DNA of 5,141 nt from Treponema sp. UBA7590 (GTDB lineage: Bacteria > Spirochaetota > Spirochaetia > Treponematales > Treponemataceae). The DNA lies in the NCBI GenBank assembly GCA_002478955.1, contig DLKK01000102.1, forward strand, positions 1 to 5,141, given 5' to 3'. A program made the translations under genes and the position numbers. Position 1 is the first letter of the stretch. The number at the start of each line of letters is the position of its first letter. Shown here piece after piece: positions 1-4,741 of this stretch. The notes beneath the pieces are model-generated. The model was not told where the DNA came from and did no database searches. It was given only the letters and a program-made list of their open reading frames with translations.

Positions 1-217
1 TGTTTTCCCGGATAAACCGATTTCTAAGAAACCTGCTGAAGTTCGAATGGGTAAGGGTAAAGGTGCTCCTGAATCATGGGCTGCCGTTATCAAGCCTGGA
101 ATGATTTTGTTTGAAGTTGGCGGTGTTGACCAGAAGCTTGCTCAGAGAGCGCTAGAGCTTGCTGGTGATAAACTTCCAATCACAACAAGAATCGCATTTA
201 AGCCTACACAGGACTAA
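1..217 (+). CDS. rplP: 50S ribosomal protein L16, 3' end only
   Basis: The reading frame is open from base 2 to a TAA stop at 215-217 and gives the last 71 residues; the 5' part lies outside the window. L16 binds 23S rRNA near the peptidyl-transferase centre and the A-site tRNA elbow and is a late assembly protein. The visible part has the family hallmarks: FPDKPISKKPAEVR followed by MGKGKGAPESW, then the C-terminal helix ending in KLPITTR. By alignment from memory with the E. coli protein, the Arg of VRMGKGKG (bases 44-46) corresponds to Arg81, the residue hydroxylated in E. coli; whether it is modified here is unknown. The implied full length is about 137 residues, normal for L16. It is the usual last-but-two gene of the S10 operon and continues directly into rpmC, with the stop codon inside the rpmC ribosome binding site. 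Confidence 0.98.
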   Translation, partial: VFPDKPISKKPAEVRMGKGKGAPESWAAVIKPGMILFEVGGVDQKLAQRALELAGDKLPITTRIAFKPTQD

Positions 218-222
218 GGAGG
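216..222 (+). promoter_or_regulatory. Ribosome binding site of rpmC, overlapping the rplP stop
   Basis: AAGGAGG is a near-perfect Shine-Dalgarno sequence, six bases upstream of the rpmC ATG. Its first two bases are the last two bases of the rplP TAA stop. A ribosome finishing rplP therefore ends on the initiation site of rpmC, an arrangement that favours coupled translation (inference). Confidence 0.85.
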
Positions 223-228
223 AATAAG

Positions 229-441
229 ATGGCTGAATCAAAGAAAAAGACAGATAAAGAATTATCTTATTCTGAACTTGTTGCAAAGCGTGATGAGCTT
301 AAGAAAAAGTACATGGATCTCCGTTTCAAGATGGTTGTTTCTCATGTAGATAACCCAATGCAGAAACGTACAATGCGTCGAGAAATTGCACGTTTGAATA
401 CTTTCATTCAGCAGAAAAAAACTGCTGAAGAAAATAAGTAG
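229..441 (+). CDS. rpmC: 50S ribosomal protein L29
   Basis: This encodes a 70-residue, highly basic protein, matching L29, a small two-helix protein. It sits next to L23 at the exit of the nascent-peptide tunnel on the large subunit, where targeting factors dock. The first helix runs from about residue 13 to 39 (SELVAKRDELKKKYMDLRF), and the family signature follows with DNP near 41-43 and RREIARLNT at 50-58, the conserved arginine-rich second helix. The tail (QQKKTAEENK) is charged and probably disordered. The ATG is supported by the strong AAGGAGG six bases upstream. It lies in the invariant L16-L29-S17 order, 11 bases after rplP and 10 before rpsQ. Nothing is unusual. Confidence 0.97.
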   Translation: MAESKKKTDKELSYSELVAKRDELKKKYMDLRFKMVVSHVDNPMQKRTMRREIARLNTFIQQKKTAEENK

Positions 442-451
442 GAGCTGAACC

Positions 452-730
452 GTGGCAGAAAATACTGTTCAGACTGTAGAGACAGCAAAAAAACGTGAAT
501 TTGTTGGTCTTGTTACAAGCGATAAGATGGATAAAACTATCGTAGTAACTGTAACAACAAAGAAAATGGATCGTCTTTACAAGAAATATGTTACTCGCTC
601 AAAGAAGTATATGGCCCATGATGAAAAGAACGATGCTCACATTGGTGATACAGTTCGAATCGTGGAATGCAGACCGCTTAGCAAAGATAAGGCTTGGCGT
701 CTTGTAGAAATTGTAGAACGTGCTAAATAA
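452..730 (+). CDS. rpsQ: 30S ribosomal protein S17 (GTG start)
   Basis: This encodes a 92-residue OB-fold protein, S17, a primary 16S rRNA binder involved in early assembly of the 30S body. The core begins at about residue 16 with EFVGLVTSDKMDKTIVV. It carries the family signature GDTVRIVECRPLSKDKAW at 65-82. The start is GTG at 452, the only plausible start before the conserved core, and it has TAGGAG at 439-444 seven bases upstream, formed with the rpmC stop codon. The N-terminus is about eight residues longer than the E. coli protein as recalled; the extra piece (MAENTVQTVETAKKR) is polar and not expected to be structured. The non-ATG start may slightly lower initiation, but strong coupling to rpmC would offset this (inference). 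Confidence 0.97.
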   Translation: MAENTVQTVETAKKREFVGLVTSDKMDKTIVVTVTTKKMDRLYKKYVTRSKKYMAHDEKNDAHIGDTVRIVECRPLSKDKAWRLVEIVERAK

Positions 731-750
731 GGTATAAGGAGTAAAAAGTT

Positions 751-1119
751 ATGATTCAGATGCAGTCATGTATGACAGTTGCTGATAACTCCGGTGCTAA
801 GATTGCTCAGTGTATCAAGGTGCTTGGCGGAACACACCGCCGTTATGCCGGAATTGGCGATATTGTTGTTGTTGCAATTAAAGATGCTATTCCAACATCC
901 ACAATTAAAAAGGGTGCTGTTCAGAAAGCAGTAATTGTAAGACAAGCAAAAGAATACCGTCGTCCTGATGGAACTTATATTCGTTTTGATGATAACGCTT
1001 GCGTAATTGTTGATGAAAATAAGAATCCAAAGGGAAAGCGCATCTTTGGACCTGTAGCTCGTGAGCTTCGTGATATGGATTTTATGAAAATCGTATCTTT
1101 GGCTCCAGAGGTACTTTAA
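751..1119 (+). CDS. rplN: 50S ribosomal protein L14
   Basis: This encodes 122 residues, exactly the usual length of L14. L14 binds 23S rRNA on the interface side of the large subunit, contacts L19 and bridges to 16S rRNA; it is also the docking site of the silencing factor RsfS in bacteria that have it. Visible hallmarks are the N-terminal MIQMQSCMTVADNSGAK, the LGGTHRRYA loop at 25-33, and the family signature starting at AVIVRQ (60-65). That signature continues through RRPDGTYIRFDDNACV (70-85). The C-terminus is the very conserved RIFGPVARELR and KIVSLAPEVL. The start has AAGGAG at 736-741, nine bases upstream. It is first in the classical spc operon of E. coli, but here there is only a 20-base gap after rpsQ, so a separate promoter is unlikely. 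Confidence 0.98.
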   Translation: MIQMQSCMTVADNSGAKIAQCIKVLGGTHRRYAGIGDIVVVAIKDAIPTSTIKKGAVQKAVIVRQAKEYRRPDGTYIRFDDNACVIVDENKNPKGKRIFGPVARELRDMDFMKIVSLAPEVL

Positions 1120-1123
1120 GGGG
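1118..1123 (+). promoter_or_regulatory. Ribosome binding site that decides the rplX start
   Basis: AAGGGG overlaps the rplN stop codon (TAA at 1117-1119). Two in-frame ATG codons follow, at 1126 and 1132. The first is only two bases from the end of this site, too close for efficient initiation, whereas the second is eight bases away. The ATG at 1132 also gives the N-terminus MEKKFKIRKDD expected for L24, so it is preferred. Confidence 0.75.
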
Positions 1124-1131
1124 TTATGGTT

Positions 1132-1449
1132 ATGGAAAAGAAATTTAAGATCCGTAAAGATGACACTGTAGAAGTTATTGCAGGTAAAGATAAGGGAAAG
1201 CGCGGAACTGTTGTTCGTGTGCTTTCTAAAAAAGATGCAGTAATCGTATCTGGTGTTAATATTGTTAAAAAGGCAATGAAAAAGCGTAGTCAGCAGGATC
1301 AGGGTGGAATCGTAGAAGTTGAGGCACCACTTAACATTTCGAATGTTGGTATTGTCTGCAAAAAATGCGGTCGTCCTGTAAAAGTTGGCTATAAATTGAA
1401 CGAGGACAAAAAAGTCCGCGTTTGCCGTAAATGTGGAGAAACACTGTAA
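1132..1449 (+). CDS. rplX: 50S ribosomal protein L24, four-cysteine form
   Basis: This encodes a 105-residue protein, L24, an assembly-initiator protein that binds domain I of 23S rRNA near the tunnel exit. The KOW motif is at the N-terminus: KIRKDDTVEVIAGKDKGKRG at residues 6-25. The middle holds the usual VSGVNIVKKAMKK segment and GGIVEVEAPLNISNV. The C-terminal part contains two cysteine pairs, Cys76-x2-Cys79 (CKKC) and Cys98-x2-Cys101 (CRKC), spaced like a zinc ribbon. The E. coli protein lacks these, as recalled, and metal binding here is inferred from spacing only. The ATG at 1132 is chosen over 1126 by ribosome-binding-site spacing. The gene ends in TAATG, overlapping rplE by one base, and its last 60 bases contain the stem-loop described separately. 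Confidence 0.96.
   Translation: MEKKFKIRKDDTVEVIAGKDKGKRGTVVRVLSKKDAVIVSGVNIVKKAMKKRSQQDQGGIVEVEAPLNISNVGIVCKKCGRPVKVGYKLNEDKKVRVCRKCGETL
1397..1424 (+). promoter_or_regulatory. Imperfect stem-loop near the rplX-rplE junction
   Basis: Bases 1397-1407 can pair with 1414-1424 around an A6 loop (1408-1413). The pairing gives ten base pairs, two of them G-U, broken by one A/G mismatch (1403/1418). The structure lies within the 3' end of rplX and ends ten bases before the rplE ribosome binding site (GGAG, 1435-1438). In E. coli, S8 represses the spc operon by binding mRNA at this same junction. The position is therefore suggestive, but no clear match to the S8-binding core of 16S rRNA helix 21 was recognised, and the coding sequence of L24 also constrains these bases. 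A regulatory role is speculative. Confidence 0.35.
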
Positions 1450-2000
1450 TGGCTAATTACGTACCTCGGCTTAAGAAAGTCTATAAAGACGAAATCGCTC
1501 CAGCACTTGTAAAAGAGTTTAATTACACAACTCCAATGCAGATTCCTGTTTTGAAGAAAATTGTTGTAAGCATGGGTGTTGGTGAGGCTCTCACAAATAA
1601 GAAACTCCTTGATGCCGCAGTTACTGACTTGACTCAGATTACAGGTCAGAAAGCTGTTAAAACTAGAGCAAAAAAGAGTATCGCTAACTTTAAATTGCGT
1701 GAGGGTAATGAAGTAGGAGCAATGGTTACATTGCGCGGTGCAATTATGTATGAATTCTTGGATCGCCTTATTAACGTTGCATTCCCGCGAATTAAGGATT
1801 TCCGTGGTATCAAGGCAACTGGCTTTGATGGACGCGGAAACTTCTCAGTTGGTATTACTGAACAGTTGATTTTCCCAGAAATCGATTTTGATAAAATCAC
1901 AAAGGTTGCTGGTATGAATATTACGTTCGTAACAAGTGCAAAGACTGATGCAGAAGCAAAAGCTTTGCTTGCCAAATTCAATATGCCATTCCGTAAGTAG
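1449..2000 (+). CDS. rplE: 50S ribosomal protein L5
   Basis: This encodes 183 residues, a standard length for L5, which with 5S rRNA, L18 and 23S rRNA builds the central protuberance and touches the P-site tRNA. Hallmarks are the N-terminal YVPRLKKVYKDEI, then MQIPVLKKIVVSMGVGEA at 30-47. These are followed by PRIKDFRG at 113-120 and GRGNFSVGITEQLIFPEID at 128-146, with a C-terminal helix ending in FNMPFRK. The start is the ATG at 1449, whose A is the last base of the rplX stop codon; GGAG at 1435-1438 lies ten bases upstream. An in-frame ATG at 1431 would add six residues inside rplX and lacks a binding site, so it is rejected. The start codon can fold into a small hairpin (1446-1460). In E. 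coli this is the initiation region repressed by S8. Confidence 0.97.
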   Translation: MANYVPRLKKVYKDEIAPALVKEFNYTTPMQIPVLKKIVVSMGVGEALTNKKLLDAAVTDLTQITGQKAVKTRAKKSIANFKLREGNEVGAMVTLRGAIMYEFLDRLINVAFPRIKDFRGIKATGFDGRGNFSVGITEQLIFPEIDFDKITKVAGMNITFVTSAKTDAEAKALLAKFNMPFRK

Positions 2001-2012
2001 AGTGAGGGATAC

Positions 2013-2198
2013 ATGGCTAAGAAATCATTGATTATAAAAGCCGCTCGCAAACAGAAGTATGAAACTAGACAGTACAATCGCTGTCAGATTTGCGGACGTC
2101 CACGTGGATATTTGCGAAAATATAAGATGTGTCGTCTTTGTTTCCGCAAATTAGCAAGTGAAGGCCTTCTTCCAGGCGTCACAAAATCATCTTGGTAG
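2013..2198 (+). CDS. rpsN: 30S ribosomal protein S14, zinc-binding type
   Basis: This encodes 61 residues, the length of the short zinc-binding S14 (often called type Z) rather than the roughly 100-residue form without cysteines. S14 is a late-assembling protein of the 30S head. The four zinc ligands are all present: Cys24-x2-Cys27 (CQIC) and Cys40-x2-Cys43 (CRLC), flanked by the conserved GRPRGYLRKY and the C-terminal GLLPGVTKSSW. The start is ATG at 2013 with a GAGGG at 2004-2008, only four bases upstream, a slightly tight spacing. It sits 12 bases after rplE and 18 before rpsH, its conserved place. No cysteine-free paralogue is visible in the window, so cells depend on zinc for this copy unless a second gene exists elsewhere. 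Confidence 0.98.
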   Translation: MAKKSLIIKAARKQKYETRQYNRCQICGRPRGYLRKYKMCRLCFRKLASEGLLPGVTKSSW

Positions 2199-2216
2199 AG
2201 TGGTAGGAGAATAGAA

Positions 2217-2615
2217 ATGAGTGCATCAGATCCAGTAGCAGACATGCTCACTAAGGTTCGCAATGCGGCTAATGCCCGCCACGAAAAAGTAGATATTCCT
2301 GCTTCAAAGCTTAAGCTTGAAATCGTAAAGATTATGAAGACAGAAGGATATATCAAGAATTTTAAGAAGGTTCAGGAAGACGGACATTCTGTTATCCGTA
2401 TTATCTTGAAATATGATGACAGCAATAATCCTGTAATCCATGGTGCTAAGAAAATCTCAACACCTGGACGCCGTGTTTATTCTGGTTATAAAGATTTGCC
2501 ACGCGTATTCAATGGATACGGTACAATCATTGTTTCAACTTCTGCTGGTATTACAACTGGCAAGAAAGCAACTGAAAAGCAGGTTGGTGGTGAATTGATC
2601 TGCTCTATCTGGTAA
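2217..2615 (+). CDS. rpsH: 30S ribosomal protein S8
   Basis: This encodes 132 residues, matching S8 (about 130 usually). S8 is a primary binder of 16S rRNA helix 21 in the platform of the small subunit. The N-terminus has the family start DPVADMLTKVRNA (5-17). The central part carries STPGRRVY (81-88), and the C-terminal RNA-binding signature runs through IVSTSAGITTG (105-115) to GGELICSIW (124-132). In E. coli, S8 is the translational repressor of this operon, acting at the rplE start; whether it does so here is not shown by the sequence. The start ATG at 2217 has TAGGAGA at 2204-2210, six bases upstream. The next gene begins 12 bases after the stop. Confidence 0.98.
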   Translation: MSASDPVADMLTKVRNAANARHEKVDIPASKLKLEIVKIMKTEGYIKNFKKVQEDGHSVIRIILKYDDSNNPVIHGAKKISTPGRRVYSGYKDLPRVFNGYGTIIVSTSAGITTGKKATEKQVGGELICSIW

Positions 2616-2627
2616 TAGGAGGAAGAA

Positions 2628-3167
2628 ATGTCAAAAATTGGTAAGCTTCCTGTAGCTATTCCAGCTGGGGTTACAGTTACAGTTGCTGATGGCGTTGTAA
2701 CTGTAAAAGGTCCAAAAGGTGAACTTAAACAGGAATTCGGCAACAATGTTAAAGTTGAAGTAAAAGACGGCAATGTTGATGTTCTTCAGGCAGCTGAAAC
2801 AAAACAGGGAAGCGCATTCCACGGTCTTTACAGAAATCTTATTCATAATATGGTTACCGGAGTAACAACAGGTTTTACTAAGAAACTTGTTATTACTGGT
2901 GTTGGTTATCGTGCGGAAATTCAGGGTAAGACTCTTATGTTGAACCTTGGCTATTCAAACGATTTCTTTGTTACAATTCCAGAAGGTCTTACTGTAACAG
3001 CTGATGCGAACGGAAATGTTTCTATTTCTGGTATCGACAAGCAGTTGGTTGGTGAATTTAGTGCTCAGGTTCGCAAGCTCAGAATGCCTGAACCTTATAA
3101 GGGAAAAGGTATTCGCTATGACAATGAAGTTATCCGACGCAAAGTTGGTAAGACTGGTGTAAAATAA
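2628..3167 (+). CDS. rplF: 50S ribosomal protein L6
   Basis: This encodes 179 residues, normal for L6, which lies at the base of the L7/L12 stalk near the sarcin-ricin loop where translation factors bind. The protein has the two similar domains typical of the family. The N-terminal one contains IPAGVTVTVADGVVTVKGPKG (11-31), and the C-terminal one contains the matching segment LTVTADANGNVSISG (121-135). The RNA-binding signature PEPYKGKGIRY is at 154-164, followed by a basic tail (RRKVGKTGVK). Also typical are GVGYRAEIQGK (91-101) and LNLGYS (105-110). AGGAGG at 2617-2622 stands five bases before the ATG, one of the strongest binding sites in the window. Confidence 0.98.
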   Translation: MSKIGKLPVAIPAGVTVTVADGVVTVKGPKGELKQEFGNNVKVEVKDGNVDVLQAAETKQGSAFHGLYRNLIHNMVTGVTTGFTKKLVITGVGYRAEIQGKTLMLNLGYSNDFFVTIPEGLTVTADANGNVSISGIDKQLVGEFSAQVRKLRMPEPYKGKGIRYDNEVIRRKVGKTGVK

Positions 3168-3178
3168 GGTAGGCCGCT

Positions 3179-3541
3179 ATGTTTAAGAAACTTAATGATA
3201 AAGACAGAAAGCGCCTTCACAGAAAAGTTCACATTCGTAAGACTGTGTACGGAACTGCAGATCGTCCACGTATGACTGTAACTCGTTCTAACAAAAACCT
3301 TTCTGTTCAGGTTATTAATGATGACGAGGGAACGACACTCGCTTCAATTTCTACACTAGAAAAAGAATTCGAAGCTCTTAAGCCGAATATTGACGGAGCT
3401 AAGAAACTTGGTGAAGCTTTTGGTGCACGCCTTAAGGATAAGAAAATTACAAAAGTAGTTTTTGACCGAAATGGTTACCTTTATCACGGTGTTGTAAAAG
3501 CCCTTGCAGACGGCACTCGCAGTGCTGGAATTGAGTTCTAG
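3179..3541 (+). CDS. rplR: 50S ribosomal protein L18
   Basis: This encodes 120 residues, the usual length of bacterial L18. L18 binds 5S rRNA and joins it with L5 into the central protuberance. The N-terminus is strongly basic (KDRKRLHRKVHIRK), as expected for the RNA-binding tail, and is followed by RPRMTVTRSNKNLSVQVI (29-46). The C-terminal signature is VVFDRNGYLYHGVVKALADG (93-112), ending in RSAGIEF. The binding site is less clear than its neighbours: AAGG at 3166-3169, overlapping the rplF stop, is nine bases upstream, and AGG at 3171-3173 is five upstream. The stop codon TAG at 3539-3541 is part of the binding site of rpsE. Confidence 0.97.
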   Translation: MFKKLNDKDRKRLHRKVHIRKTVYGTADRPRMTVTRSNKNLSVQVINDDEGTTLASISTLEKEFEALKPNIDGAKKLGEAFGARLKDKKITKVVFDRNGYLYHGVVKALADGTRSAGIEF

Positions 3542-3549
3542 GAGTTAAA

Positions 3550-4056
3550 ATGGAACGCAAGAATTTTGATAAAGAACCAAAAGAGTTTGTTGAAAAACTT
3601 GTAACTCTTAACAGAACTGCAAAGACTGTAAAAGGTGGACGCCGAATGTCTTTCTCTGCACTTACTGTTGTTGGTGATCAAAAAGGTCGCGTAGGATACG
3701 GATTTGGCAAGGCTAATGATGTATCTGAAGCTATTAAAAAGAGCATTGAACATGCCAAGAGAAATCTTGTTACAATGTCAATGAAAAATGGTACTTTACC
3801 ACATGAAATTATTGGAAAATACAAGAGTTCTTCTGTGCTTCTTAAGCCAGCTTGCGCCGGTACTGGTATTAAAGCCGGTGGTGCAGTTCGCTCGGTAATG
3901 GATGCAGTTGGAATTACAGATGTTATTTCAAAATCATTGGGCTCAAGTTCTTCTGTGAATGTAGTACGCGCAACATTCAATGCTATTGCGAATCTTATGG
4001 ATGCAAAAGCTGTTGCTGCTGCTCGTGGTAAAACACTTGACGAATTGTGGGGTTAA
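3550..4056 (+). CDS. rpsE: 30S ribosomal protein S5
   Basis: This encodes 168 residues, close to the E. coli length. S5 sits on the back of the 30S subunit near the mRNA entry channel and influences decoding accuracy. The N-terminal double-stranded-RNA-binding-like domain carries the family signature: NRTAKTVKGGRRMSFSALTV (21-40), then VGDQKGRVGYGFGKA (41-55). The C-terminal domain has LLKPACAGTGIKAGG (97-111) and SKSLGSSSSVNVVRAT (127-142). The loop following VKGG is where spectinomycin-resistance changes map in E. coli; no resistance claim is made here. The start ATG at 3550 has TAGGAG at 3539-3544, five bases upstream, sharing its first bases with the rplR stop. The gene ends two bases before the rpmD ATG. 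Confidence 0.98.
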   Translation: MERKNFDKEPKEFVEKLVTLNRTAKTVKGGRRMSFSALTVVGDQKGRVGYGFGKANDVSEAIKKSIEHAKRNLVTMSMKNGTLPHEIIGKYKSSSVLLKPACAGTGIKAGGAVRSVMDAVGITDVISKSLGSSSSVNVVRATFNAIANLMDAKAVAAARGKTLDELWG

Positions 4057-4058
4057 TT

Positions 4059-4250
4059 ATGGCAAAGGCTAAACAGTTAAAGATTACACTTGTAAGAAGT
4101 ACAATCGGACAGAAACCTGCCAAAGTTGCCACAGTTCGCAGCCTTGGATTGAAGAAGATTAACTCTTCTGTAGTACAGGACGATAATGCTGCAGTTCGTG
4201 GAATGATCGCTTCTGTTGCTCATCTTGTAAAAGTAGAGGAGGCAGAGTAA
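4059..4250 (+). CDS. rpmD: 50S ribosomal protein L30
   Basis: This encodes a 63-residue protein matching bacterial L30, a small large-subunit protein bound to 23S rRNA. The conserved opening KQLKITLVRSTIGQKP (5-20) leads to TVRSLGLKKINSSVV (25-39) and a C-terminal strand ending in HLVKVEEAE. L30 is not universal in bacteria, so its presence is informative. The ATG at 4059 is preferred: GGGG at 4049-4052 lies six bases upstream and the resulting N-terminus fits the family. The upstream in-frame GTG at 4047 would add four residues, overlap rpsE and have no binding site. The stop codon overlaps the rplO ATG by one base (TAATG). Confidence 0.96.
   Translation: MAKAKQLKITLVRSTIGQKPAKVATVRSLGLKKINSSVVQDDNAAVRGMIASVAHLVKVEEAE
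4235..4242 (+). promoter_or_regulatory. Ribosome binding site of rplO inside rpmD
   Basis: AGAGGAGG lies within the last codons of rpmD, seven bases before the rplO ATG. It is a strong Shine-Dalgarno sequence wholly inside the upstream gene, and combined with the one-base TAATG overlap it points to coupled or re-initiating translation of L15 after L30 (inference). Confidence 0.8.
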
Positions 4251-4726
4251 TGTCTGAATACAATCCAGTACTTAGCGCACCAAAAGGTGCGAATAAAAAG
4301 CCAAAGCGTGTTGGTCGTGGTTCATCTTCTGGACTTGGTACAACAGCTGGTAAGGGTAATAAAGGTCAGCAGTCACGTTCTGGTTCTTCAGTTCCTTATG
4401 TAGGATTTGAAGGTGGTCAGATGCCGCTTTATCGACGTGTTGCTAGACGTGGATTTTCAAATTATCCTTTTAAAAAGGAATTTGTTTGTATTAATGTTGG
4501 AATTCTTGATGCAAAATTTGCAGATGGAGAAACAGTAAACAAAGAAACTCTTGCAGCAAAAGGATTCATTTCTGCAAAGGCAGCTCCGCTTGTTAAGATT
4601 CTTGGCAACGGTGAAATCACAAAGAAACTTACTATTGATGTAGATAAGGTTTCTGAATCTGCTAAAGCTAAAATTGAAAAGGCTGGTGGCAGTGTAAAAA
4701 CTGTTGCTGCTGAAGAATCTAAATAG
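4250..4726 (+). CDS. rplO: 50S ribosomal protein L15
   Basis: This encodes 158 residues, about ten more than common for L15, the extra being a polar tail (KTVAAEESK). L15 binds 23S rRNA deep in the large subunit with an extended glycine- and arginine-rich N-terminal arm and is needed for late assembly. The arm is clear: KRVGRGSSSGLGTTAGKG (19-36), NKGQQSRSG (37-45), FEGGQMPLYRRVARRGF (53-69). The globular part has the signature LVKILGNGEITKKLTI (114-129), VSESAKAKIEKAGG (134-147). The ATG at 4250 is fixed by the strong AGAGGAGG and by the expected start. A GC-rich hairpin covers codons 9-14 (see separate entry). It is followed after 15 bases by secY, its usual partner. Confidence 0.98.
   Translation: MSEYNPVLSAPKGANKKPKRVGRGSSSGLGTTAGKGNKGQQSRSGSSVPYVGFEGGQMPLYRRVARRGFSNYPFKKEFVCINVGILDAKFADGETVNKETLAAKGFISAKAAPLVKILGNGEITKKLTIDVDKVSESAKAKIEKAGGSVKTVAAEESK
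4276..4291 (+). other. GC-rich hairpin in the early rplO coding region
   Basis: CGCACC (4276-4281) and GGTGCG (4286-4291) form a perfect six-base-pair stem, five pairs being G-C, with an AAAA loop. It begins 26 bases after the A of the rplO ATG, just beyond where an initiating ribosome would sit. No U-run follows, so it is not an intrinsic terminator. It may be a chance product of the codons for Ala-Pro-Lys-Gly-Ala. Confidence 0.4.
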
Positions 4727-4741
4727 GTGTCGGAGTAGAAC

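Noticed and set aside
826..841. GGCGG/CCGCC hairpin with a six-base loop in rplN
   Set aside because: It is explained by the codons of the invariant LGGTHRR loop of L14 and is far from any start or stop.
1431..1448. Upstream ATG for rplE at 1431
   Set aside because: It would extend L5 into rplX with residues not found in the family and has no ribosome binding site at the right distance.
1646..2077. A 143-codon open frame on the - strand across rplE and rpsN
   Set aside because: It lies antisense to well-supported L5 and S14 genes, resembles no known family, and has no supporting gene context. The same holds for the other - strand frames at 2084-2356, 2486-2773, 2631-2846, 3538-3753, 3678-3980 and 4462-4752.
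2160..2169. Perfect palindrome GAAGGCCTTC near the end of rpsN
   Set aside because: It has no loop, encodes the conserved EGLL segment, and a ten-base palindrome is not unusual in five kilobases.
4047..4058. GTG start for rpmD at 4047
   Set aside because: It overlaps rpsE, lacks a binding site and adds residues before the conserved start; ATG at 4059 fits better.
4037..4063. TTGACG followed by TATGGC as a possible promoter before rpmD
   Set aside because: The spacer is only 15 bases and the -10 match is poor; it lies inside conserved rpsE codons, so it is a chance match in A/T-rich DNA.
215..4726. No TGA among 13 stop codons (8 TAA, 5 TAG), suggesting possible recoding of TGA
   Set aside because: Thirteen highly expressed genes are too few; no in-frame TGA occurs in any conserved protein, and tryptophans seen (for example at the ends of S14, S8 and S5) are encoded by TGG.
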